A DNA stretch of 64,000 bases from Cohnella hashimotonis (GCF_030014955.1 NZ_JAGRPV010000001.1:4774001-4838000); one strand, 5' to 3'; counted from the stretch's first letter, positions 44,361 to 53,021 are shown. Program-made: numbers and translations. The notes: generated by a model from the letters alone, not told the origin.

Positions 44361-45290
44361 ATGCCAGTCGAAGCAGATACCTATGAGCAGTTTTGCCAAC
44401 GGTTCTCGTCGGATGCGGCATGCGCGCATGCGCTGTTTGCGCTTCGCTGGCCCGAAGGATTCCGATGTCCCGCCTGCCAATGCACAAGCTTCTCGCTTAT
44501 ACGAACCCGGCGGCTGCCGCTGTATCAATGCGCTTCGTGCCGTCGTCAGACCTCCATCATTTCCGGCACCATCATGGAAGGTAGCCGTACGCCGCTGCCG
44601 CGTTGGTTCCAGGCGATGTTCCTTCTCTCGCAGCCGGGCGGCCTCAGCTCGCTTCGCTTATCCGGCATCCTAAAGGTCACGTATAAGACTGCATGGCATA
44701 TCGCGCAAAAGATTAGATTCGCACTCCAGTCCGCAGAAGCTTCTGAGTTTATAGATGCCGACTTCAGGCTTGACGTTTTTTATTATGGAGCGCCATGTTA
44801 TCAGGATGCCCAGCAGCCGGTGTTGGTCGGCGCTTCCTTAAACGAGCAAGCGCAGCCTGAACGCGTCGTGCTTCATCAGCCGGAGCCGATACATGTCAAC
44901 CCGGTTAATAGGAGAGTCCTGTCATCCGGCTATCATGCCTTTGCTCGCAAACACGCCGAGCCCCACGCCGCTCCATCGAGCGACCGCTATGGCAAGCTGC
45001 ATGCCGCTTTATTCCCGATTGCTAAAAATGTATGCAATTGGCTAAACGATACCTTCAATGGTATCGGCGCCAAGCATTTGCAAGCTTATTTGGACGAGTT
45101 TGCGTTTCGCTTGAACAAGCAGTTGCAAACCGCCCCTATATTACCCACCTTGATGCGTTGGTGTTCGGTTACGCGCGCAATCCAATACGACGAACTTACA
45201 CGGCCAAAGCCAGTACTTGTCGTGCCTTGGATTTATTTTGGCAGCAGATCGCGATGGAAAGGTCATCATATGAGCAGGTGGGGAGCGTGA
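44361..45290 (+). CDS. IS1595-like transposase, possibly domesticated
   Basis: A 309-residue protein with the two-part layout of IS1595 (ISXO2-like) transposases. The N-terminal zinc ribbon (about 30-60) has CPACQCTSF and YQCASCRRQTSIISGTIMEGSRTPLPRWFQAMFLL, followed by a helical segment (LSSLRLSGILKVTYKTAWHIAQKI) and an RNase H-like region ending GIGAKHLQAYLDEFAFRLNKQ, which matches the family's C-terminal signature. Expected catalytic positions look altered: the first Asp region reads FIDADFRLD, the usual TDG/TDE with Tyr is replaced by LSSGYHAF, and the HTN.vE segment reads IAKNVCNWLND. It may be inactive or repurposed. GGGAGG precedes the ATG. It is the only transposase gene in the window. 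Confidence 0.8.
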   Translation: MPVEADTYEQFCQRFSSDAACAHALFALRWPEGFRCPACQCTSFSLIRTRRLPLYQCASCRRQTSIISGTIMEGSRTPLPRWFQAMFLLSQPGGLSSLRLSGILKVTYKTAWHIAQKIRFALQSAEASEFIDADFRLDVFYYGAPCYQDAQQPVLVGASLNEQAQPERVVLHQPEPIHVNPVNRRVLSSGYHAFARKHAEPHAAPSSDRYGKLHAALFPIAKNVCNWLNDTFNGIGAKHLQAYLDEFAFRLNKQLQTAPILPTLMRWCSVTRAIQYDELTRPKPVLVVPWIYFGSRSRWKGHHMSRWGA

Positions 45291-45372
45291 GCAATCAGGT
45301 TTTGACTTTTAAATGCTACATCCGCCTCGTATCTTCACTCGCACTAAGCTGAACCAATGGGATAATGGGATG

Positions 45373-45558
45373 AAATAGAAAAAGAGAGTATATGCCCCCC
45401 CCCCCTCCCCCTGACGATTTCGCTCATCCGGACCCTCAACATGAGGTTTAGTGTTAGAAAGTCGTACTTTCGACCCGATTTCGCTATCTTGCGAAACCTT
45501 TTGCCGTGAGTAGGCGTCTTACCTAAACGTAATAGAATATCATGGATGAGGTGGAGAA
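45373..45558 (+). other. Spacer before the amidase gene
   Basis: Immediately after the element there is a run of 11 C (45395-45405) followed by T and five C. The rest contains short inverted segments but no gene or named RNA that I recognise. The amidase ribosome site GAGGTGGAG is at the end. Confidence 0.6.
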
Positions 45559-47079
45559 TTGAAACAGATCGGCTTCTTTGTACTGCTCGCAGCAATTTTC
45601 TTCTGTTTTTCGTTCGCCGGACAAGCCAGCGCCCAGACCTCCGGGGCAACCATCATACTGGACGGACAAGCGCTGTCACTCCAGAAAAAAGACAAGGTCG
45701 AAATTCTGAAGGGCAGTGTCATGGTCCCCATTCGCGTCATTGCCGAAAATCTGGGACTGCTCGTCACTTGGAACCAAGCCGACAAGCAAGTGAAGATCTG
45801 GTCGGGCAGCGGCGACATCAAGCTGACGATCGGCAGCTCCGTTGCCAGCGTCGGCGACGCCAATGTCAAGCTGAATGCCGCACCCGTCAATCGCTCAGGC
45901 ACGACGCTCGTACCGCTCCGCTTCGTCGGTGAATCTGCCGGAATCGACATCGGCTGGGATAATGTCAAGAAGATCGTGACCTTGGCATCGCTTCAAACTT
46001 CAGAGCCTTGGCAGCCGTCTTCGCCCACGCCATCTGCAACGCCGATTCCATCGCCAACTCCGACAGTATCACCTTCTCCGACGCCGACGCCGACGCCGAC
46101 TGCAACTCCCGGAACGTCGCCGACGACATCGCCTTCTCCTGCAGCGGGCGGTCAGATAAAAGGCATCGGCTGGAGCGACGGCAGGCTGGCTATCTCGTTC
46201 AGCGGCAGTCTTATTCCTAAAACGTATGCGATGACCAATCCTTCTCGTATCGTCGTGGAGTTGCGGGATACGTCGTTCGACCCTGCATTTGCGTCTTTGC
46301 AGTCATACAATTCGGCAACGCAATCGGGCGCGTTCGAGATTTCTGACGGTTCGAGCGCGACGCATGTCGGATATGCTGTAACCGATACCGTCTCCAAGAC
46401 GATCACTATCACGCTGGACCTTGCGACGGATAAGCCCTATACCGCATATCAGGAGGCCGACGTTGAGTCCAATGTATACGTTGTCGACCTTAAGCCGACG
46501 GCGACGCCGACGCCGCCACCGGTAAATCCGAACAACGGCAAAAAGATCGTTGTCATAGACCCAGGCCACGGCGATGGCGATCCGGGCGGCATCGGCGCCA
46601 CCAAGAAGCAGGAAAAATCGTTTAATCTGTCGCTGGCGCTTAAGGTGGAAAAGCTGCTGAAGAAGGAGTCCGCCTTCCAGGTCGTGATGACCCGCCATGA
46701 CGATACGTTTATTCCGCTGTCTGACCGTGCGACGATCGCGAACAAAGCCGGCGCGGATGCATTCGTATCCATCCATGCCAACATCGCGCCCGGCAAACCG
46801 ACCGTCCGAGGCACCGAAACTTACTATTACACGGGGAACGGCAAAACGCTGGCTAATATCATGCATAAGTACCTGGTTCAAGCGACCGGCTTCACCGACC
46901 GAAAGGTTAAGTACGCCAGCTACAAGGTACTCCGCGAGACGGACATGCCCGCAACGCTGCTCGAAGTCGGGTTTCTGTCCAACGCTACGGAAGAATCGAT
47001 TCTTTTCAGCGTCAGCTTCCAGGACCGCGTCGCCCAGGCAATCGTAGACGGATTAAAGGCGTATTTCGGCGTCAAGTAA
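45559..47079 (+). CDS. N-acetylmuramoyl-L-alanine amidase with stalk and AMIN domains
   Basis: A 506-residue secreted peptidoglycan amidase. A signal peptide (about 1-26, ending QASAQ) is followed by a copper amine oxidase N-like stalk domain (about 30-145; MVPIRVIAENLGLLVTW and LVPLRFVGESAGIDIGWD), a Pro/Thr/Ser linker (about 155-195), an AMIN domain (about 200-310) and a C-terminal Amidase_3 zinc domain (about 330-506). The zinc ligands are in VIDPGHGDGDPG, a Glu in EKSFNLSLALKVEKLL, and VSIHANIA; the catalytic Glu is in LLEVGFLSN. The TTG start follows GAGGTGGAG. It probably cleaves cell-wall stem peptides during division or germination. Confidence 0.95.
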   Translation: MKQIGFFVLLAAIFFCFSFAGQASAQTSGATIILDGQALSLQKKDKVEILKGSVMVPIRVIAENLGLLVTWNQADKQVKIWSGSGDIKLTIGSSVASVGDANVKLNAAPVNRSGTTLVPLRFVGESAGIDIGWDNVKKIVTLASLQTSEPWQPSSPTPSATPIPSPTPTVSPSPTPTPTPTATPGTSPTTSPSPAAGGQIKGIGWSDGRLAISFSGSLIPKTYAMTNPSRIVVELRDTSFDPAFASLQSYNSATQSGAFEISDGSSATHVGYAVTDTVSKTITITLDLATDKPYTAYQEADVESNVYVVDLKPTATPTPPPVNPNNGKKIVVIDPGHGDGDPGGIGATKKQEKSFNLSLALKVEKLLKKESAFQVVMTRHDDTFIPLSDRATIANKAGADAFVSIHANIAPGKPTVRGTETYYYTGNGKTLANIMHKYLVQATGFTDRKVKYASYKVLRETDMPATLLEVGFLSNATEESILFSVSFQDRVAQAIVDGLKAYFGVK

Positions 47080-47217
47080 CTGCCGTTTAATGGTGTCGGC
47101 TTGGCTAGCGCTCGCTTTTTATTGCGCAAATAGGCGAATGGACAGTCCGATTTGGCAGCGGCACATATATTAGGGATGTGGAAGTCACCACAATCCAAAG
47201 CCTCGGAGGTGTAGCAA

Positions 47218-47322
47218 ATGAGCGGAGTAGCTGGCGCAGGTTACGGCGGCGGAGCAGCATTCGTCCTCGTCCTCTTCATTCTTCTCGTGATCATTCTTCG
47301 TGCGGGCATCGGCCTGTACTAA
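47218..47322 (+). CDS. YjcZ-like small sporulation protein
   Basis: A 34-residue protein with the YjcZ family pattern: a short Gly/Tyr-rich N-terminus (MSGVAGAGYGGG) then one hydrophobic helix (AAFVLVLFILLVIIL) and a short tail. Such proteins are made in spores of Bacillales. It has GGAGG before the ATG and a CATATATTA box at 47164-47172 that resembles a sigma-K -10 element, with no clear matching -35. It is followed by its own terminator. Confidence 0.8.
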   Translation: MSGVAGAGYGGGAAFVLVLFILLVIILRAGIGLY

Positions 47323-47354
47323 GAGCTCTTGCCTCTGGCAATTCCTCCTACTGT

Positions 47355-47390
47355 CCCGCTTGCGCCTATCGCGCAGCGGGCTTTTTTTGC
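47355..47390 (+). terminator. Terminator after the YjcZ-like gene
   Basis: The arms CCCGCTTGCGC and GCGCAGCGGG are followed by CTTTTTTT. Confidence 0.9.
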
Positions 47391-47425
47391 GTTTTCAATA
47401 GTGTCGGCGCCTCGCCATCAACTGG

Positions 47426-48748
47426 TCAGTTTGCCCTGTTACGCGAGATTCGCGCGCTTCTAAAAACGAACGGAGCGATCGCGACCGCGGGAAGAAGCAA
47501 AGCGAACCCGGTTAATCCGACGACTCCGTAATCCTGCAGCCACGCAGGCGCATTGTCTGCGGCCTTGAAGAGCCAGCCCCCGATGTTCGGTCCGATGAAG
47601 CCGGCTATGCCGGTCAATGCCGAGAACACCGCGATGTAGATCGGTCTGTCCGCCTTCGGCGTATCCCCGATCAAAAAATTGAACACGAGCAAATTGTAGC
47701 CGCCTAACCCGATGCCGAGGAGTATGTGCGACAGCCCGAGAATCAGCAGAACCGGCAGCGCAGCCATGCCAAACCATACGATACAGGCGAGAGCGATGAT
47801 CGGGAACGTCCAAGTAAGCAGCTGGCGCGCGGAAAAACGCGCATTCAAATTTCCCCAGAAAATATAGCTGATCATCATCACTATATTTTGAATCATCGTA
47901 ATCAATGTGACGCTGCTGTAGCTCAGATTCAGTAAATTTAGCATAGCATAGGCAAAAAGCGGTACGACAATGTTTTGAATCAAGATGAATAGCGTGATGA
48001 AGGAGGCCGCAGATAAAAAGGGCCGATCGCGGAAGGGCTTGAGGATTAAGGAAGCGGAGAGCCCACCGCCTGCGCTCTCGAAAGGAGGATTGGCATAACG
48101 GGACAGCTCGATGCCGTTCCAGACCACGCAAAACGCAGAAACTACGAATAGAATGGTAAAGCCGCGCTCGCCAGGCAGCCAGTCCATGAGTTGTCCGCCG
48201 AGCAGCAACGTCAGACTGGCCACCGCCCAATGAATCGTGTTGCGGATACCGAAGTAGCGTCCCCGCACTGGAGGCGGCACGATATCGGCCATAAGCGAAG
48301 TCCAAATGACGCCACTGGCTTGCGCCAGCGTAAAAGAACAGAGAAAAACAAGCATGTACATCGGCGCCCAAGCCGCGTGGGGAAATAATAAAGGGATCAA
48401 CCCCGTACATATCCACAATGTCCGATGGCCGACGCCGAGAATCGTAGTGACCTTTCGGCGGTCTCTCCAGCGCTCCATGGCAAACGCCATGAAGATCTGC
48501 GCAAGCAGCGTCAAAGAAGGAATGGCGGCGATCAAGCCGATTTGCTCGGATTGAAACCCCATGTACAACAAAAACGCCGTCTGCAAGGGTCCGCCGAGCA
48601 GATTGGCGATTATCGTGGCAGGGATGCCTTCCATTAGGGAGGCTCGCAATCCGCGTCTGGTCTCTGAATCGTTAAATCTGCTTCGCAGCAGTCGCTGAAT
48701 ATCCAGACCCGCGATTCGCATGCGTTTGGTCACCGTCAGTTCCCCCAT
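47426..48748 (-). CDS. MFS transporter
   Basis: A 440-residue major facilitator protein with about 12 membrane segments. The family A-motif-like loop between helices 2 and 3 is MERWRDRRKVTTILG, and a second cytosolic loop has VPPPVRGRYFGIRNTIH. The substrate is not evident. The ATG at 48748 lacks a clear ribosome site; GTG 48733 with GGGGGAAC upstream is an alternative, six residues shorter at most. It is convergent with the YjcZ-like gene. Confidence 0.85.
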   Translation of the reverse strand: MGELTVTKRMRIAGLDIQRLLRSRFNDSETRRGLRASLMEGIPATIIANLLGGPLQTAFLLYMGFQSEQIGLIAAIPSLTLLAQIFMAFAMERWRDRRKVTTILGVGHRTLWICTGLIPLLFPHAAWAPMYMLVFLCSFTLAQASGVIWTSLMADIVPPPVRGRYFGIRNTIHWAVASLTLLLGGQLMDWLPGERGFTILFVVSAFCVVWNGIELSRYANPPFESAGGGLSASLILKPFRDRPFLSAASFITLFILIQNIVVPLFAYAMLNLLNLSYSSVTLITMIQNIVMMISYIFWGNLNARFSARQLLTWTFPIIALACIVWFGMAALPVLLILGLSHILLGIGLGGYNLLVFNFLIGDTPKADRPIYIAVFSALTGIAGFIGPNIGGWLFKAADNAPAWLQDYGVVGLTGFALLLPAVAIAPFVFRSARISRNRAN

Positions 48749-48799
48749 GTTGTACCGAATCTATCAACCGCCTCGCCCGAGCTGCTGCCGTCAGGCGAC

Positions 48800-48838
48800 A
48801 TAAAAAAGCCCCGTGACGTAGCCGTCGCGGAGCGCGCT
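48800..48838 (-). terminator. Terminator after the PAS histidine kinase
   Basis: On the minus strand CCGCGACGGCTACGTCACGG and a GGGC closing arm are followed by TTTTTTAT. Confidence 0.8.
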
Positions 48839-48854
48839 TTCGTTCAATCCGATT

Positions 48855-50234
48855 CTACTCTTTTTCCCCTACGAATGGTAGATAAATCATAAACTCCGTC
48901 CCCTCTCCGAGTCGGCTGTCTACCTGAACCGTGCCGCCATGATTCCGGATGATTCGGTAGCTCACCGACAGACCGAGTCCGGTCCCTTCGAACTTCGTCG
49001 TAAAGAAAGGATCGAATAGTCTGCTCAACGTCTCGCGGTCCATCCCTCGCCCATTGTCCGCAATGCTGATAACGGCATATCCGCGTTCTTTGCGCGCAGA
49101 CAGCCGAATGTTCGGCCTGCGCTTTTCCGCTACGTGTGCAACCGCATCCAAAGCATTTTTCACCATGTTCAAAATCACTTGTTTGATCTGCTTGACGTCG
49201 ATCGAGATCGTCAGGTACGGATCGAATATCTCGCAGGTCATTTCGACCCCCTGCATGTGCGCCTCGCTCTCGGTCAGCAGGATCGTCTCCTTGAGCAGCA
49301 GGCCTACGAGCACGGTCTGGGTCATCGGCGCGGAAGGCTTGGACGAATTAAGAAATTCGTAAATAATGTCGTTCGCTCTGTCGATCTCGGATAAAATGAT
49401 TCGCGCGTACTCCTGCTTGCCGATCGACTCCAGATATGGCTTCAGCAGCTGAATGAATCCTCGGATGCTCGTCAGCGGATTGCGGATCTCATGGGCGATC
49501 GCCGCAGCGATCTTGCCCAGCATGGCCAGCTTGTCGTTCTGAAAAGCGCTCTGCTCAATCTGCTTGTGCTCGGATACGTCCTTGATGCTGACGAGAATAT
49601 CCCCATCTAGCTCTTCGATCTGGGAGATACTAATCAGCAAATAGCGGCTGCCGTCCTGAAATTCGCCCTGTGCGCGTCGATCGTACTTCAACTGCCTGTA
49701 CATGCGAATAAAAATAAGCCGCAGCGAACGGCTCAAGCTGGGATGAAACAATAGTTGGCGGAGGCTCTGGCCGATCAATATGCGCCTTGGCGCTTGCAGC
49801 AGCCGAGCCATCGGCACGTTCAAAAATCGAAGCGTCCCGCCGGGCTCGAACAGCGCGATCCCGCTATCCAGATGCTGAAGCACCGTCTCGAAGCGACTCG
49901 GTCTCTCTTCCTGGAGCGGTATGGCCTTCGCCGCGGCCTGTATCAAATCTTCGGGCAAGTGTTCTTCCTTGGCCGCAGCCGACTCGGAACAGGTGTGACT
50001 GCCAAGAATCTCGTGAAGAAACAACAGACTCCGATGCATGAGCGCCAGCCTGTCCTCGCTATCCGCATGCGAGACGAGCAGGCGAACGTTCTCCTCGTGT
50101 TGCTCGAAAATGTGCTCAGCGGGAACGCCATTCAGCAGGTCGAGCAGCTCGCTCAGATCGTATCCCTCCCTCGTGTCTTCGTGCAGCACATACTCCACGA
50201 GAACCGGGAAATATCTCGTTCTCCATTTCTCCAT
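48855..50234 (-). CDS. PAS-domain sensor histidine kinase (sporulation-kinase-like)
   Basis: A 459-residue cytosolic kinase with no membrane segment. After an N-terminal helical region (1-115) comes a PAS domain (about 120-230; HLDSGIALFEPGGTLRFLNVPMARLL), then HisKA with phospho-acceptor in AAAIAHEIRNPLTSIRGFIQLLKPYLE, and a HATPase with N box NMVKNALDAV, G1 DNGRGMD, F box LFDPFFTTK, and G2 GTGLGLSVS. The pattern fits the KinA/KinE/AtoS-like kinases that feed the sporulation phosphorelay, but partners are not seen. ATG 50234 follows GGAGGAA; a longer frame to 50369 is unlikely. Confidence 0.9.
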   Translation of the reverse strand: MEKWRTRYFPVLVEYVLHEDTREGYDLSELLDLLNGVPAEHIFEQHEENVRLLVSHADSEDRLALMHRSLLFLHEILGSHTCSESAAAKEEHLPEDLIQAAAKAIPLQEERPSRFETVLQHLDSGIALFEPGGTLRFLNVPMARLLQAPRRILIGQSLRQLLFHPSLSRSLRLIFIRMYRQLKYDRRAQGEFQDGSRYLLISISQIEELDGDILVSIKDVSEHKQIEQSAFQNDKLAMLGKIAAAIAHEIRNPLTSIRGFIQLLKPYLESIGKQEYARIILSEIDRANDIIYEFLNSSKPSAPMTQTVLVGLLLKETILLTESEAHMQGVEMTCEIFDPYLTISIDVKQIKQVILNMVKNALDAVAHVAEKRRPNIRLSARKERGYAVISIADNGRGMDRETLSRLFDPFFTTKFEGTGLGLSVSYRIIRNHGGTVQVDSRLGEGTEFMIYLPFVGEKE

Positions 50235-50328
50235 GCCGTATTCCTCCAGGCTCGCCCTTGCGTCAAGTCCATCATAGTAAAGGAATGGGAAAGCTGTCAA
50301 TCGGAGAAGATGTCGAATAAAAACGCAA

Positions 50329-50386
50329 AAAACGCCGCTCTCGGACCGGACTTGAGTAAAAAGTCGCATATCCGGAAGCGGCGTCC
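50329..50386 (-). terminator. Terminator after the zinc-finger gene
   Basis: On the minus strand GACGCCGCTTCCGGAT pairs with TCCGGTCCGAGAGCGGCGTT, followed by TTTTG. It lies about 60 bp after the stop of the gene at 50445. Confidence 0.82.
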
Positions 50387-50396
50387 TCGCCTGCTG

Positions 50397-50434
50397 TATG
50401 TGTCGGATGTGTCGGATGTGTCGGATGTGTCGGA
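50397..50434. repeat. 9-bp tandem repeat
   Basis: Four copies of the 9-bp unit ATGTGTCGG lie head to tail between the terminator and the stop of the zinc-finger gene. In frame they would encode a repeating tripeptide, but they are outside any supported gene. Confidence 0.85.
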
Positions 50435-50444
50435 AACGATTGTG

Positions 50445-50870
50445 CTACAGCGCCCCGCCCGTCGTCCGCTTGAGGCGGAGCTTGTGCCGGCGCTGGCTCA
50501 GCACGCCGAGTCGGCGCTTGAGCTGCCGCTCCCACTCCTCGTCTCCGATCTTCTTGGCGAAGGTGAGAAGGTCCAGCCCCATGTCGATCTGATTCTGCAC
50601 CATGACGAGCGGATCCTCTTCCTCGTTGTTGACCGAGTTCTCGTGCAGATCCTTTTCCGACTCGTCCACGTAGTCCTGGAAGTCTACCTCCGACGCGCCG
50701 TCGCCGTGCGCGTAATCGGCCAAAATCTCATATTCGTTCTCGACCAGGTAATGCACCTCGACCCGGTGGCATACCGGGCAAAACAGAATCGGGACGTTGT
50801 GAATTCGCGTGCGATAGTGCTTCAGCGTTCCCTTGGTCCCGATCATGCTGGCTCCGCAACAGAATGACAT
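50445..50870 (-). CDS. YgiT-like zinc-finger protein
   Basis: A 141-residue protein with an N-terminal zinc-binding pattern, MSFCCGASMIGTKG...FCPVCHRVEVHY, resembling YgiT-type zinc fingers. The rest is acidic and helical (ILADYAHGDGASEVDFQDYVDESEKDLHENS) with a basic C-terminal end (KRRLGVLSQRRHKLRLKRTTGG). I used ATG 50870 because GGGAGGGG precedes it; a longer frame to 51005 would add an unrelated tail. The function is unknown. Confidence 0.78.
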   Translation of the reverse strand: MSFCCGASMIGTKGTLKHYRTRIHNVPILFCPVCHRVEVHYLVENEYEILADYAHGDGASEVDFQDYVDESEKDLHENSVNNEEEDPLVMVQNQIDMGLDLLTFAKKIGDEEWERQLKRRLGVLSQRRHKLRLKRTTGGAL

Positions 50871-50994
50871 CGACTTCCCCTCCCTTATGGACGTGTATGG
50901 CATTGCCGGATGATTCACTATATTCTCCTCTAAAACGGCAAATTCCTGCCACGATTCCCAAAAGTCAATAAAAGGGCTGCCGTCTAAAGGATGC

Positions 50995-51022
50995 CAAAGG
51001 CGCATGCGGGAGCATGCGCCTT
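50995..51022 (-). terminator. Terminator after the peroxiredoxin
   Basis: On the minus strand GGCGCATGCTCCCGCATGCGCC is followed by TTTGG, just after the peroxiredoxin stop. Confidence 0.7.
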
Positions 51023-51041
51023 CGGCCGAAACGATATTCGA

Positions 51042-51590
51042 TTAGTTGGCAACCAGGTTCTTGTCGCCCGGCTTCCAGTTGATTGGGCACAGCCCGCCGG
51101 ATTGCAGGGCTTGGAGTACGCGGAGCGTCTCTTCGACGCTACGGCCCACGTCGTTGTGGTTGACGACTTGGTACTTCAGTACGCCGTCCGGGTCGATGAT
51201 GAACAGGCCGCGCAGCGCGATGCCTTCTTCTTCGATCAGTACGCCGTAGTCGCGTGCCGCTTGCTTCGTGATGTCGGCAGCCAGCGGGAAGTTCAGCTGA
51301 CCGAGGCCGTTGTCGTTCTTAGGGGTGTTGATCCAAGCCTTGTGGCTGTGGACGCTGTCCACGCTGACGCCGAGAACTTCAGTATTCAGCGCCTTGAACT
51401 GGTCGTAAGCTTCGGACAGCGCGACGATCTCCGTCGGGCATACGAAGGTGAAGTCCAGCGGATAGAAGAAGAATACGAGCCACTTGCCCTTGTAATCCGT
51501 AAGGGACGCTCTGCCGAATTCCTTGCCGTCACCGGACACAGTCTCCAGGTTAAAGTGCGGGGCCTCGCGGCCGACCAAACGCTCTGCCAT
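51042..51590 (-). CDS. 2-Cys peroxiredoxin (AhpC/Prx1 type)
   Basis: A 182-residue thiol peroxidase that reduces hydrogen peroxide, organic peroxides or peroxynitrite. The peroxidatic Cys is in FYPLDFTFVCPTEIVALSE and the resolving Cys in GGLCPINWKPGD near the C-terminus, the typical 2-Cys layout. ATG 51590 follows AGGAGGT eight bases upstream; an in-frame TTG six bases earlier is too close to that site. No AhpF partner lies next to it. A Fur-family-like operator upstream suggests metal- or peroxide-responsive control. Confidence 0.95.
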   Translation of the reverse strand: MAERLVGREAPHFNLETVSGDGKEFGRASLTDYKGKWLVFFFYPLDFTFVCPTEIVALSEAYDQFKALNTEVLGVSVDSVHSHKAWINTPKNDNGLGQLNFPLAADITKQAARDYGVLIEEEGIALRGLFIIDPDGVLKYQVVNHNDVGRSVEETLRVLQALQSGGLCPINWKPGDKNLVAN

Positions 51591-51660
51591 TGACAATTAC
51601 CTCCTGTAATTCCGACTACAAAGCCGGGCCTTATTTGCTATAAACGATAGTATCATAGAG

Positions 51661-51675
51661 TGAGAATGAAAATCA
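51661..51675 (-). promoter_or_regulatory. Fur/PerR-type operator upstream of the peroxiredoxin
   Basis: The plus-strand sequence TGAGAATGAAAATCA matches the 7-1-7 Fur-family consensus TGATAATNATTATCA at 11 of 14 defined positions. On the minus strand it overlaps a possible -35 TTGATT and the spacer before GATACT, a position fit for repression. Whether it is a Fur, PerR or Zur site cannot be decided. Confidence 0.5.
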
Positions 51676-51782
51676 AGCTGTAGTGATTACTTGTTTGAAA
51701 TTATTCTAATCTAATCTCACCGTCGCGATGCAAGCTGGCCCGAATCGGTTGTCCGCCGGCTTTCGACAGTAGCTGACGCGAT

Positions 51783-52862
51783 TTAGCGAACCATCGCAGC
51801 TACGATCAGATCGCCCATCGCCGTCGTGCCGATCGCCTGGCTCTTGTCGACCGCGATGTCGCCCGTACGGTGGCCGGCGTCAAGCACTTGCTTGACGGCT
51901 CGCTCGATGACTTCAGCCGCTTCGGCATAACCGAAAGTCAGTTGGAACATGAGCGCAACGGACAAGATGGTTGCGATCGGGTTGGAGATGCCTTGACCCG
52001 CGATATCCGGCGCGGAGCCGTGAACCGGCTCATACAGGCCGAAGCTGCCTTCGCCCAGCGAAGCGGACGACAGCATGCCGATCGAACCGGTCAGCATGGC
52101 GGCTTCGTCGCTCAAGATGTCGCCGAACATGTTCTCCGTCACGATGACGTCGAAGCTGGACGGGCGGCGCAGCAGCTGCATCGCGCAGTTGTCGACGAGG
52201 ACGTGCTCAAGCTCGACGTCCGGATATTCCGGCGCGATCTTGTTGACGGTCTCACGCCACAGACGGCTCGTCTCGAGGACGTTCGCCTTGTCGACCGATG
52301 CGAGCTTCTTGCGGCGCTTTTGCGCGATCTCGAAGCCTTGGCGGACGATACGCTCGATCTCCTGCACGTTGTACACGCAAGTATCGATCGCTTCTTGACC
52401 GCCCGCGCCTTCACGGCGGAACTTCTCGCCGAAGTAGATGCCGCCGGTCAGCTCGCGCACGACGATGAGATCGGTGCCTTCGAGCACTTCAGGCTTCAGC
52501 GTAGAGGCGTCCTTCAGGCAATCGAATACGACGGCCGGACGGATGTTGGAGAACAGGCCGAGCGCCTTGCGGATGCCGAGCAATCCCGTCTCGGGGCGCA
52601 GCTCCTTCGAGTTGTTGTCCCACTTCGGGCCGCCGACGGCGCCGAGCAGCACAGCGTCCGCGCGCTGGCAAATGTCTAGCGTCTCTTGCGGTAGCGGCGT
52701 ACCCTTCTCGTCGATGGCGATACCGCCGAACAGGCCGTGCTCGAGCTCAAACTTATAACCGAACAGCTCTTCCGTTTTTTTCAATACCTTTATCGCTTCA
52801 CCGACGACTTCCGGGCCGATGCCGTCGCCGGCGATGACCGCTATTTTCTTCACTTCTGCCAT
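51783..52862 (-). CDS. leuB: 3-isopropylmalate dehydrogenase
   Basis: LeuB oxidises and decarboxylates 3-isopropylmalate to 2-oxoisocaproate with NAD in leucine synthesis. The 359 residues show [24 protein letters not shown] at the start, the substrate-binding Arg and Lys segments ([44 protein letters not shown]), and the NAD site [23 protein letters not shown] 52862 was chosen over longer in-frame starts (52895, 52922) because the protein then has the usual length; no start has a strong ribosome site. It is separated from the ilv-leuA group by three molybdenum cofactor genes and an aminotransferase. leuC and leuD are not in the window. Confidence 0.95.
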   Translation of the reverse strand: MAEVKKIAVIAGDGIGPEVVGEAIKVLKKTEELFGYKFELEHGLFGGIAIDEKGTPLPQETLDICQRADAVLLGAVGGPKWDNNSKELRPETGLLGIRKALGLFSNIRPAVVFDCLKDASTLKPEVLEGTDLIVVRELTGGIYFGEKFRREGAGGQEAIDTCVYNVQEIERIVRQGFEIAQKRRKKLASVDKANVLETSRLWRETVNKIAPEYPDVELEHVLVDNCAMQLLRRPSSFDVIVTENMFGDILSDEAAMLTGSIGMLSSASLGEGSFGLYEPVHGSAPDIAGQGISNPIATILSVALMFQLTFGYAEAAEVIERAVKQVLDAGHRTGDIAVDKSQAIGTTAMGDLIVAAMVR

Positions 52863-53021
52863 AAGCTTAAAGTTCACTCCCGACTTAGGTTCCATTCCGA
52901 TTGCTATGTTTAGTTGTAGCACATATCGCGGATCTCGTCCAAAACATAAAAACTATGCCGTTAATAGTTCATGACTATGAGCGGCAGCAAAGTGCGCATT
53001 TACAACAAACAGGATACTGCA

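Larger units (their letters stand above)
44103..45372 (+). mobile_element. IS1595-like element bounded by exact 18-bp inverted repeats
   Basis: CATCCCATTATCCCATTG at 44103-44120 is the exact reverse complement of CAATGGGATAATGGGATG at 45355-45372. Between them lie three more copies of the left repeat, a promoter with a LexA-like box, and one transposase-like gene. The length is 1270 bp. The eight bases next to each end (left TTCCGTCT, right AAATAGAA) differ, so no 8-bp target duplication, typical of IS1595, is visible; the insertion is old, or the ends act differently. The same repeat without a transposase occurs at four other loci. Confidence 0.75.

Noticed and set aside
45032..45352. Second plus-strand frame overlapping the transposase 3' end, as a possible frameshifted product
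   Set aside because: No slippery sequence was found and the in-frame protein already contains the family's C-terminal signature.
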